Positions 23,932 to 31,429 of a stretch of DNA of 64,000 bases are shown piece after piece; the first letter of the stretch is position 1; each line of letters begins with the position of its first letter. Position numbers and translations under genes: made by a program. The stretch comes from Candidatus Rokuibacteriota bacterium (GTDB taxonomy: Bacteria > Methylomirabilota > Methylomirabilia > Rokubacteriales > CSP1-6). Location: positions 1 to 64,000 of the forward strand of contig JACPIQ010000007.1 in assembly GCA_016188005.1 (NCBI GenBank), written 5' to 3'. The notes below the pieces were generated by a model, which saw only the letters and a program-made list of their open reading frames with translations, searched no databases and was not told where the DNA came from.

Positions 23932-24678
23932 CTACCCGAGGCCGCCGTCCACCGCGATGACTTGCCCCGTCACGTAGCTCGCCTCCTCCGAGGCGAGAAA
24001 GGCCGCCACGGCTGCGACCTCGGCCGGGCTGCCCACGCGCCGCATCGGAATCAGGTCGCGGAGCCTGCCCGCGGCCATGCCGAGGAAGGGCCGGCTCATG
24101 TCGGTCTCGATCAGCCCCGGAGCGACGGCGTTGACCGTCACCCCCCGCGGCGCCAGCTCCGTCGCCAGCGCGCGGGTGAGCGCATTGACGCCTCCCTTGG
24201 AGGCGATGTAGTTGGCCTGGCCGCGGGCGCCCCGCGACACCGTGACGGTACTCACGTTGATGATCCGTCCCCAGCGCCGCTCCAGCATGGGCCGGGCAGC
24301 GGCGCGGCAGCAGTGGTACACGGCGTCCAGGTTCGTGTCGAGCACGGCCCGCCAGTCCTCGTCGGCCATCTCCACCAGGAGCCCGTCGCGGATGATCGCC
24401 GCGTTGTTGACCAGGACGTCGAGTCGCCCGCAACGGGCGAGCGCCGCCTCGATCAGCCCGCCCGCCTGGACCCGGTCGCTCACATCGGCCTGGTGGAGGA
24501 AGGCCTGGCCTCCCGCCCCCTCGATGGCGCTGAGCGTCTCCTTGGCGCGCTCGTGCTGCACCCGGTAGTTGATGCACACGGTGGCTCCGGCCCGGGCCAG
24601 GCGCTCGGCGATGGCACGCCCGATCCCGCGGGAGGCGCCGGTGACGACGGCAACCCGGCCGCTCAGGTCAGCCCGCAC
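23932..24678 (-). CDS. fabG: FabG-like 3-oxoacyl-ACP reductase
   Basis: This 248-residue classical SDR has TGASRGIGRA near residue 14, NNAAIIRDG near 85, the catalytic Ser/Tyr/Lys region (NVSTVTVSRGARGQANYIASKGG) and the FabG-like ending (ASYVTGQVIAVDGGLG). It reduces 3-oxoacyl-ACP with NADPH. The GTG at 24678 lies 11 bases inside the end of the upstream ketosynthase-like gene, and the acyl carrier gene follows after 16 bases. Being surrounded by KS, ACP and dehydratase genes makes the fatty-acyl role far more likely than a general dehydrogenase role. Confidence 0.9.
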   Translation of the reverse strand: MRADLSGRVAVVTGASRGIGRAIAERLARAGATVCINYRVQHERAKETLSAIEGAGGQAFLHQADVSDRVQAGGLIEAALARCGRLDVLVNNAAIIRDGLLVEMADEDWRAVLDTNLDAVYHCCRAAARPMLERRWGRIINVSTVTVSRGARGQANYIASKGGVNALTRALATELAPRGVTVNAVAPGLIETDMSRPFLGMAAGRLRDLIPMRRVGSPAEVAAVAAFLASEEASYVTGQVIAVDGGLG

Positions 24679-25927
24679 GCTCGGCCTCGGCAGGCGCCGA
24701 CGCCTTGCCCAGCATCAGCGCCGAGCATTCGCCGAAGAAGCCCAGGGACAGAACCAGCGCGCGCTCCGGCGAGGCCGGGCGGGCGCCGTCCCCGTTCGCG
24801 ACACCGGGGGGGAGCATACCGTACTCGATCGCGAGCGAACAACCCAGTAATTCCGCCGGGCTCGAGGCGGCCCCCAGATCCCCGTGAGCCCGCTTGAGCC
24901 TGACCCGTCGAGGCCCGTCAGCTCCAGTGCCGAATACCGCGGCCAGCGCGCGTTCCTCGGCCTCGTCGTGGGCCGGCGCGCCGTCGGCATGGAGCGCGAT
25001 CAGGTCGGGCATGCCGCCGGCCTCCGTGAGCACCTCTTCGATCACCCCCGCCAGCCGGCGCCCGAGCGCCGCCGGATCGGCCGCCGGCGTCAGCCGTCCG
25101 TCCCCGGCCGCCGCGGCGGAGCCCAGGATCTCGCCGTGGATGGCCGCGCCGCGGTCGCGGGCCCGCTCCGCGGCCTCGAGGACGAGGAGGCCGCTCCCCT
25201 CCCCCGCCACGAACCCGGGCTGGTCGCCGGCATCGGAGGCGAGCAGGCCCGAGCCCCAGTAGCTGGCGAAGATGAGCCCCTCCAGGGGCGCGTCGGTGCC
25301 GCCACAGAGCACGACATCCAGGGCTCCTTCCGCGATCATCCGGGCGGCCTGGCCGACGGCCCGGGCCCCACCTACCGGTCCCTCGAGCAGCGCTCGGCAG
25401 GCCCCGCGGGCGTCGTGGGCGATGGCGAGGTGGCCGGCCGCGAGGTTCGGAAGCGTCTTGAGCGAGTAGTCGAGCGGATTGATCTGGTGCATGCAGAAGG
25501 CATTCGCCGCCGCCATGTCGAGGCTGCCGGCCGCCTCCGGCGACTCGGCAGCGGCCAGGTACTGCGCCATCGAGGCCAGGTCCCAGGACAGCACGTTGAC
25601 GCCGAGCACCACTCCCAGGCGTTCCGGGTTCCCCGCTCCCGCCGCCAGCCCCGCCTCCTCCATCGCCAGAGCCCCGGCAAGCATGGCGAGCAGCGTGGCC
25701 CGGTTGTAGAGCTTCTGCTGCTTGCGGGGCAGCCGACCCAGATGCGGCGCCAGGAGCTCGGCCGCGATCTCGGCGCCCCGGGAAACAGGCAGGCCCAGCG
25801 CGGCCAGCCCGGCCGTCTGGCCCACGACGGCGCGGCCGGCGCAGAGCCCCTCCCAGTACTGCCCGGTGCCGACACCGAGGGGCGAGACGATGCCCCGTCC
25901 GGTGAGCACCACGGCCCGGGGCCTCAC
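24668..25927 (-). CDS. Degenerate ketosynthase (chain-length-factor-like), active-site residues lost
   Basis: The 419-residue protein keeps the KS fold along its length (TGRGIVSPLGVG at the start, VVLCGGTDAPLEG, FVAGEGSGLLVLE). Aligned to FabF, the catalytic Cys position holds Pro184 (in LEGPVGGARAVG). The second catalytic His is replaced by Asp (HGDLGAASSPAE against GHTISAAG); a histidine remains near the first His position (ALHADGAP). The GPVGG pattern is reminiscent of chain length factors that pair with an active KS. It is probably the non-catalytic partner of FabF at 20759-22042. The GTG at 25927 overlaps the upstream stop (GTGA). Confidence 0.8.
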   Translation of the reverse strand: MRPRAVVLTGRGIVSPLGVGTGQYWEGLCAGRAVVGQTAGLAALGLPVSRGAEIAAELLAPHLGRLPRKQQKLYNRATLLAMLAGALAMEEAGLAAGAGNPERLGVVLGVNVLSWDLASMAQYLAAAESPEAAGSLDMAAANAFCMHQINPLDYSLKTLPNLAAGHLAIAHDARGACRALLEGPVGGARAVGQAARMIAEGALDVVLCGGTDAPLEGLIFASYWGSGLLASDAGDQPGFVAGEGSGLLVLEAAERARDRGAAIHGEILGSAAAAGDGRLTPAADPAALGRRLAGVIEEVLTEAGGMPDLIALHADGAPAHDEAEERALAAVFGTGADGPRRVRLKRAHGDLGAASSPAELLGCSLAIEYGMLPPGVANGDGARPASPERALVLSLGFFGECSALMLGKASAPAEAERAG

Positions 25928-26361
25928 GCCTCCCTCGCGCCGGGCCAGACGGCGGTCGCGGGAGCGCTCACGCAGAGGTAGAGTAGCTGCGCGGTGGCGA
26001 TCTGCTCCGTCCCCGCGTACACGGTCCCGCTGACCTCCGCCAGGGCCGTGCCATCGGCGGCGCACGAGCTGGCCACGAGCTCGGCCACGGCCCGCAGCGG
26101 CACTCCGGGCCGCGCGCAGCCGTGGAACCGCGCCTCGCGCGCCTTGAGCAGGAGCGGGAGCCGGCGCTCGCCGAGCCGGCGGAAGATCAGGTGACCGCCC
26201 GCCATCGCCAGGAGCTCCAGCACGAGGCTGTTCGGCACGCGGTCGGGACCGGCCGGACCCGACAGCGCATCGTCGCCCGGCGGGAAGGTCTTGACGATCT
26301 CTATGCGGGCCCGGGGCTCGAGCTCCAGTGCCACGATCTCGTCCGCGAAGCGGTAGCGCAT
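25924..26361 (-). CDS. FabZ-like hotdog protein without the catalytic histidine
   Basis: The 145-residue protein has the FabZ beginning (MRYRFADEIVALELEPRARI) and the helix NSLVLELLAMAGGHLIF, with the equivalent of the catalytic Glu at 49. The HFPG motif is missing: residues 30-43 read DDALSGPAGPDRVP, so the histidine position is near Ser34-Gly35. It may bind acyl groups, form a heterodimer with the intact dehydratase, or catalyse something else. The ATG shares one base with the acpS stop (TGATG) and the stop overlaps the ketosynthase-like gene. Confidence 0.72.
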   Translation of the reverse strand: MRYRFADEIVALELEPRARIEIVKTFPPGDDALSGPAGPDRVPNSLVLELLAMAGGHLIFRRLGERRLPLLLKAREARFHGCARPGVPLRAVAELVASSCAADGTALAEVSGTVYAGTEQIATAQLLYLCVSAPATAVWPGAREA

Positions 26362-26741
26362 CAGGACGGCACCAGGAGAACCATGGCGATGGCGTGGGAC
26401 TCGGTGTGGGAGAGCGACACGGCGCCGGCAGCGAGCCCCTGGCCTACGAGTGCCTGAGCCGTCGCTCCGTGGAAGGCCAGACCCGGCGCCCCGACGGCAT
26501 CACGGGTGACCTCGACGTCACGCCAGGTCATCGCCCCCGCCAGGCCTGAGCCCAGCGCCTTGAGGGCGGCCTCCTTCGCGGCCAGCCGCGCGGCAAGCCG
26601 CGGCCAGGACTTCGGGCGGGAGCGGCAGTAGTCCAGCTCGGCCTCGGTGAAGACGCCTCTCAGGACGTCCTCGCGATCCTCGAAGCGCGCGCGGAAGTCG
26701 GCCACATCCACGAGATCGACCCCCACCCGCGCTCCGACCAC
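26361..26741 (-). CDS. acpS: Holo-ACP synthase (AcpS-type phosphopantetheinyl transferase)
   Basis: The 126-residue protein has the two AcpS motifs: GVDLVDVADF (metal-binding Asp9) and RLAAKEAALKALG (catalytic Glu/Lys). It also has the ending SLSHTESHAIAMVLL typical of the family. It transfers 4'-phosphopantetheine from CoA to Ser47 of the carrier protein encoded downstream. A dedicated AcpS at the head of the acyl genes argues that the ACP is not the housekeeping one. It begins 34 bases after the stop of the SLBB exporter gene, so it may be transcribed from the promoter in front of that gene. Confidence 0.9.
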   Translation of the reverse strand: MVGARVGVDLVDVADFRARFEDREDVLRGVFTEAELDYCRSRPKSWPRLAARLAAKEAALKALGSGLAGAMTWRDVEVTRDAVGAPGLAFHGATAQALVGQGLAAGAVSLSHTESHAIAMVLLVPS

Positions 26742-26775
26742 CGCGGCCCCGCGTCCGCCACGCCGCGCCCGACGA

Positions 26776-29220
26776 TCAGAACAGGACGGCCAGCGCCGCG
26801 AAGGAGAGGAGCGCAGCGCCCACCGTCTGCACCACGTCGCGCACCGTCGGGAGGACGCGGATCTTCTCCTCCTGCTTCGGCGGCACGACGATGGTGTCGC
26901 CCGGCTCGATGTCGCGCAGCTTGGTGAAGCTCGACATGGCCGACCCGTCCGCCTTGACGATGTGCAGCTCTTTCTTGTCGGCCTCCTTCGTGAGGCCCCC
27001 CACGCGGTTGAGGTAGTACTCGGGGCTGGCCCCCTGGACCCAGAGCACCGAGGTGGATGTCCGCACCGCCCCCAGGACGTAGACCGAGGCCGGCGGTTCA
27101 GTGACTTCGAGGCTGTCGCCGCCCACGAGCACGATGTCGTCCGGCCCTCCCCGGAGCTTCTCGGGCGCGTCGAGCCGCACGACCATGCGCCCCACCGCCA
27201 CCTTGGCCGCCAGCGCCCGGAGCGCCTCCCGCTGGGCCTCGAGCGCCTTCTGCTGCGAGGCGTTCTCGTCCTTGTCGGCGCCCACGACGGTCGTGGAGGC
27301 CGCCGCCAGGATGCGCTGCTCCTGTACGCGGACGAACTCGTCCAGGCGCTCCTTCTCGACCCTCTGGAGCGCCTCGCGGGTGAAGACCGCGCTCCTGAGA
27401 TAGGCGCGGTCGGTGAAGCCCCCGGCGCGATCGAGGACCGAGCTGAGCCGCTCGCCCTCGGCGATGACGTACCGGCCGGGCCGTACCACCTGGCCGCTGA
27501 GCGTCACGTGACTCGCCGCCTTCAGCTCCGTGCGCACGGCCACCTCGTCCAGCGCCTTGAGCAGAACGTCCTGGTCCTGGTCCCCGCTCCACGCCTTCCT
27601 GAGGTTCACCGGGATGATCTCGACCGCCAGATCCGGCCGCCGGCGCGCGATCTCCACGCGCTCGGGCTGCGCCTCGGGCAGGAGCTTGTCGGCGGGCAGG
27701 AGCTGGGTGATGCGCATCATCGGCTTCAGCTCGTAGGTGCCCGGATACTTGACCGCGCCCTCGACCTTGATGGTGTTGTAGATGCGCGGGTCGCTGCGGT
27801 AGATCAGCACCAGGTCGCCGCCGTTGACCGGCGGATTGCTGGCCCGGTCCCCCTTGAGGTAGTACTGGCTCAGGTCCACGTCGACCGTCACGCGCTCGGC
27901 ATTGGGCTGGGCGCGGACGAGCTGGACGCGCTTGAGGTAGCTGGAGGGCGTGATGCCGCCTGCCAGCGTGACGAGATCGGACACCCGCGCCTGGCCCCGG
28001 AGCTCGTAGATGGCCGGGCGCTTGACCTCGCCGGCGATGGCCGCCACCCCGCCCACGGTGGGGACGAACACCGTGTCGCCGGACTCGAGACGGAAGTCGC
28101 GCGTCCGGTCTCCGCGCTGGAGAAAGTCGTAGAGGTCCAGCGTCCCGACCTGATGGCCGTTCCTGAGCAGCCGCACTTCCCGGAGCGAGCCGAGCTTCGT
28201 GGGTCCCCCCGCGCTGAACAGCGCGTTGGTCAGGGTCGCCAGCGAGCTCAGCGTGTACACGCCGGGCTGGCAGACCTCGCCGACCACGTGCACCCGGAGG
28301 GTGCGGAGCCTGCCCATGGTCACGCTGGTCTGGAAGCCGCGGAAGTACCGCGAGAGCTGCTCCCGGATGAGGCGATCGGCCTGGGAGAAGGTGAGCCCCC
28401 AGACGCGCAGGTCGCCCACCTTGGGGAGCACGATGCGGCCGTTGCGGTCCACCGTGCGCACCACGGTGGCGTCCACGGGGCCCCAGACGTGGATCGTCAG
28501 GTCATCCCCGGGGCCGAGCACGTAGTCGGGGCCCACGGGGATGTCGTCCACGGGGGCGAACGTGGAGACGTCGGCGGCGAAGGTCGTGTAGCCGTACTGG
28601 CGGAGCGGCTCGACTGAGGACCCTTGCGGCCCGGCGCCCTGCAACGCGTTCTGGGGACGCCTGAGCCCCGCCAGCGACTGGTACGAGTCCTGGTAGAAGC
28701 CGGCCTCGATGCGCGACAGATCCTCTGACTCCCTCCCCTGTGCTGGCTGAGGGGACTGCGCGGGCTGCTGCGGCTGTGCGGGAGGCGTCGTGCCGCCCGC
28801 GCGGCGTGGATCGGTCGGCGTCGTGCCGGGCGCCTGGAGCGCTCCCCGGCTTCCGGGGGTCGCAGAGACCTGACTCACCGGGACACCGGCCCCGCCTCCC
28901 GGCTGGCCGTCGCGCGGAGCGGGCACCGACACGACCTGCTGCTGGGGGGCGACCCGCTGATGGCACGGGGACACTCCCGTCGGGCCGAGCTGCCGCGGAG
29001 GGCTCGGGGGCTGCATCCACTGGCCCAGCGGCGCCCCTCCCCCCGGAACGCTCGGAGTCCCGCCGAAGGAGGGCGCTCCCGGGTAGCTCCCGTTCGTCAC
29101 GCCCGGGCCCGAGGCCGCACCAGGGAGCGGCGATTGCTGCGCCGAGAGCGGGGCGGCAACAAACGCCACCAGCGTGGTGGCGACGATGACGGCACGGGAT
29201 CCAGATCCAGATGTCTTCAT
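26776..29220 (-). CDS. Wza-like polysaccharide export protein with several SLBB domains
   Basis: The 814-residue protein has a signal peptide (about 1-27, ending PLSAQ) and a Gly/Pro/Gln-rich N-terminal segment (about 28-190). The Poly_export domain starts near residue 227 (YVLGPGDDLTIHVWG). Several SLBB domains follow (VVGEVCQPGVYTL, IAGEVKRPAIYEL, VEGAVKYPGTYEL, LSGQVVRPGRYVI, VLGAVRTSTSVLW). A C-terminal hydrophobic helix (about 795-814) may span the outer membrane. It forms the export channel of a capsule/EPS system. ATG 29220 is preferred over an upstream start because it begins the signal peptide. It lies at the head of the acyl/arn run, 34 bases before acpS. Confidence 0.88.
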   Translation of the reverse strand: MKTSGSGSRAVIVATTLVAFVAAPLSAQQSPLPGAASGPGVTNGSYPGAPSFGGTPSVPGGGAPLGQWMQPPSPPRQLGPTGVSPCHQRVAPQQQVVSVPAPRDGQPGGGAGVPVSQVSATPGSRGALQAPGTTPTDPRRAGGTTPPAQPQQPAQSPQPAQGRESEDLSRIEAGFYQDSYQSLAGLRRPQNALQGAGPQGSSVEPLRQYGYTTFAADVSTFAPVDDIPVGPDYVLGPGDDLTIHVWGPVDATVVRTVDRNGRIVLPKVGDLRVWGLTFSQADRLIREQLSRYFRGFQTSVTMGRLRTLRVHVVGEVCQPGVYTLSSLATLTNALFSAGGPTKLGSLREVRLLRNGHQVGTLDLYDFLQRGDRTRDFRLESGDTVFVPTVGGVAAIAGEVKRPAIYELRGQARVSDLVTLAGGITPSSYLKRVQLVRAQPNAERVTVDVDLSQYYLKGDRASNPPVNGGDLVLIYRSDPRIYNTIKVEGAVKYPGTYELKPMMRITQLLPADKLLPEAQPERVEIARRRPDLAVEIIPVNLRKAWSGDQDQDVLLKALDEVAVRTELKAASHVTLSGQVVRPGRYVIAEGERLSSVLDRAGGFTDRAYLRSAVFTREALQRVEKERLDEFVRVQEQRILAAASTTVVGADKDENASQQKALEAQREALRALAAKVAVGRMVVRLDAPEKLRGGPDDIVLVGGDSLEVTEPPASVYVLGAVRTSTSVLWVQGASPEYYLNRVGGLTKEADKKELHIVKADGSAMSSFTKLRDIEPGDTIVVPPKQEEKIRVLPTVRDVVQTVGAALLSFAALAVLF

Positions 29221-29281
29221 GGCACAGGCCCCCCTCGTCCCCGGGCAGCTCCGCACGGGCCGACCCCCCCAAGGCAACGAA

Positions 29282-29287
29282 AGTATA
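29282..29287 (-). promoter_or_regulatory. Possible -10 element upstream of the SLBB/acyl/arn run
   Basis: TATACT on the minus strand (29287-29282) is a near-consensus -10 in an unusually AT-rich patch within the 104-base gap between 29221 and 29324. At 17-18 bases upstream the -35 is poor (GAAGCC/TGAAGC); TTGTGA occurs slightly too far upstream. It would start transcription about 55 bases before the exporter gene. Confidence 0.4.
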
Positions 29288-29324
29288 GCCGCTCTGCAGA
29301 CTTGGGCTTCACAAAAATTCCGCG

Positions 29325-30068
29325 TCACAGTGACAGCCGCCAGCGGGGGAACCCATAGGCCGGGTTCGCCGGATCGAAGTCGAGCGGGCTCAGGGGCGGA
29401 TTCAGCCGCAGGTCGGTGTAGGCGTACTCGGCGACAGGCCGGCCGGCCTCATCGGACAGGATGGCAGCCACCGGGAGCCCGGAGGCGCCGTCGATCGTGA
29501 TCACGGCACCGCGCACGTCCTCTCCAGGGCCGGCGCCCCTCGGCACGCGCATCTCGATCCGCCGGCCGCGCCTCCCGCCTTCCTCGACGAGGCCGGCATC
29601 CCGGAGGACCAGCTCTCCGCGCTCCTGCGCCCGACGCATGGAGCCCAGGATCAGGTCGATCAGACGCCCCAGCCCCACGTCCGTGATCGGGTGCCGGCTC
29701 TCGCTGAGCACGCGCGGGCTGTCGGGCGCCAGCAGGACGGTGAACAGCCCTGCCAGGATCCCCGGCCCATGGATGAGGGCCCGGTCGCCGTGTCGCCCGC
29801 GGACGAAGAGCAGCTCACGCCCCTTGGGCGGCCCCTCGATCCACCGCAGGTACATCCGGTCCGGCCGCTGGAACTTGACCAGCGCCTCCTCGCGAGGCCG
29901 GCGGTCGCCGGCCACCACCTCCTGCCGGGCGAAGCGAGCCGTGTAGCGTTCGACCGTCGCGTACGCGGCCTCCATGCCGAGGAGCACCCGCGCCGGTTCG
30001 GCGCCGTCGGCGCCCCAGGCCGGCGCGGCCAGCGCGACCCCGAGCAGGCCGACGGCAACCGCGATCAC
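29325..30068 (-). CDS. Periplasmic DUF1571-like/LolA-like protein
   Basis: The 247-residue protein has a signal peptide (about 1-20, ending APAWGADG) followed by a domain that begins with repeated YATVERYTARFARQE. It also contains FQRPDRMYLRWIEGPPKG, which resembles DUF1571 and outer-membrane-lipoprotein-carrier-like folds. It could bind a lipid or acyl group in the periplasm, though no specific ligand is visible. The GTG at 30068 was chosen because it overlaps the ligase stop (GTGA) and gives a clean signal peptide. The longer open frame upstream is Arg-rich shadow sequence. Confidence 0.65.
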   Translation of the reverse strand: MIAVAVGLLGVALAAPAWGADGAEPARVLLGMEAAYATVERYTARFARQEVVAGDRRPREEALVKFQRPDRMYLRWIEGPPKGRELLFVRGRHGDRALIHGPGILAGLFTVLLAPDSPRVLSESRHPITDVGLGRLIDLILGSMRRAQERGELVLRDAGLVEEGGRRGRRIEMRVPRGAGPGEDVRGAVITIDGASGLPVAAILSDEAGRPVAEYAYTDLRLNPPLSPLDFDPANPAYGFPRWRLSL

Positions 30069-31429
30069 CGCCGGCCGCCAGCCGCGGCCCCCGCCTCGAC
30101 CCAGCCCGGTGGACCGCTGTCGCGCTCGTCGACGAGCCGCAAGAGCTTGCGCGAGCGGCGCAGCGTCCCGGGCGCGAAGAAGCGGAACTCGATGTCCACG
30201 AGCTGCTGGCGGTAGGCGAGCCACGCCTCGGGCGCCGACCGCTCGAGCGCCGCGAGCACCGTGCGCGCCGCCGCGTCGCGCTCCGCCGCCACGGCCGCCC
30301 GCTCCAGCCGGAACTGGAAGACCGGCCTCAGCCCCCGCTCCCCGAGCGCCACCTGCCAGTCGCTCCCCGGCTCCTCGACGCCAGCCAGGAGCGGCTCGAA
30401 GAACTCCGGGTGGACATTGCCCCAGACACAGGCGATCTGCTCGTCCAGCCGCCCGCGCAGCGGCGAGATCCGCCGAAAGGGCAGCCCGCAGCGACAGCGG
30501 CCGGGGAGCCAGCGCGCCACGTCCCCCGTCCGGTAGCGGATGAGCGGCATGACGCGCCGGTGGACGGTCGTCAGGACGAGCTCGCCGTAGCCGCCGGCGT
30601 CGGGGGCGTCGATCTCGATGTGGAAGTCGAACTCGTTCAGATGATAGCCCTCACGCTCCAGGCACTCGAAGCCGAGAATGGTGGCCGCCTCGGTGGAGGC
30701 ATAGGTCATGAGCACCGGCGCCCCCCAGAAACGTTCGAGCGCCGCGCGGGTTTTCGCCGTGATCCCCTCGCCGCCGCCCACCAGGAGCTTCATCGGGCCG
30801 GGACGGCCGTGGGCTTCCGCGATCTCGGTGAGTCGCCCCAGCCAGAAGGGGTCGCTGACCACCACGTTGAAGCGATACTCGGCGATGCGTCGATAGGCCT
30901 CCATCGGGTCCACCCGGCCGGGCACCATGGCGAACAGCCGCGTGTGGCGCACACCGCGTTCCACCAGGAGCGCGCCGAGGCCCCAGGCCAGGTCGAGCGT
31001 GCAGAGCAGCCGGTCCCCGCCCCCCAGGCCCCAGAGCGCGTACAGCAGGCCGCCCTGGGCCGCGCTGTACTCGAGCTCGTCGCGGCTCAGGTACACGCGC
31101 GCGACGTGACCGCTGGTCCCCGAGCTCTCGATGGCCAGGTCCGGCGCCCCACACAGGAGGCGCTCCGGCTGCCGCTTCAGCACCTCCGGCGTGAGGAAGA
31201 AGTCGCCGAGGTCCCCGAGCCGCCGGACCGCGTCGGGGTCCAGACCCGCGCTCCGGAAGCCCTCCCGGTAGTACGGTGCCCGCGACGCGCGGCGGAGCGT
31301 GGCCCGGAGCCCCGGTTCGCGCAGCGCGTGGAGGAGCGGCAGCGGCAGGGTGCGCAGGGCGGCGAGCGGGAATCGCGGCACGCGCCGGCCGACGCCGAAG
31401 AGGAGGCGGGAGACGGCGGTGACGTTCAT
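30065..31429 (-). CDS. CapK/PaaK-type AMP-dependent ligase
   Basis: This 454-residue ANL-family protein of the phenylacetate-CoA ligase/CapK group has the phosphate loop ESSGTSGHVARVYL near residue 105, YASTEAA near 240, and the conserved YRTGDVARW near 325. A Cys-rich turn RCRCGLPF follows. CapK homologues occur in capsule loci, where they activate a carboxylic or amino acid for transfer to a sugar; the substrate is unknown. The ATG at 31429 overlaps the aminotransferase stop (ATGA), and the stop overlaps the DUF1571-like gene. It could also activate acyl chains for this locus. Confidence 0.82.
   Translation of the reverse strand: MNVTAVSRLLFGVGRRVPRFPLAALRTLPLPLLHALREPGLRATLRRASRAPYYREGFRSAGLDPDAVRRLGDLGDFFLTPEVLKRQPERLLCGAPDLAIESSGTSGHVARVYLSRDELEYSAAQGGLLYALWGLGGGDRLLCTLDLAWGLGALLVERGVRHTRLFAMVPGRVDPMEAYRRIAEYRFNVVVSDPFWLGRLTEIAEAHGRPGPMKLLVGGGEGITAKTRAALERFWGAPVLMTYASTEAATILGFECLEREGYHLNEFDFHIEIDAPDAGGYGELVLTTVHRRVMPLIRYRTGDVARWLPGRCRCGLPFRRISPLRGRLDEQIACVWGNVHPEFFEPLLAGVEEPGSDWQVALGERGLRPVFQFRLERAAVAAERDAAARTVLAALERSAPEAWLAYRQQLVDIEFRFFAPGTLRRSRKLLRLVDERDSGPPGWVEAGAAAGGRR

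Noticed and set aside
20759-26741. Aryl polyene biosynthesis cluster
   Set aside because: The KS pair, ACP, FabG, hotdog proteins and AcpS fit, but a FabL-like enoyl reductase is present and the ammonia-lyase and acyltransferase/AMP-ligase partners usual for such clusters are missing from the operon.
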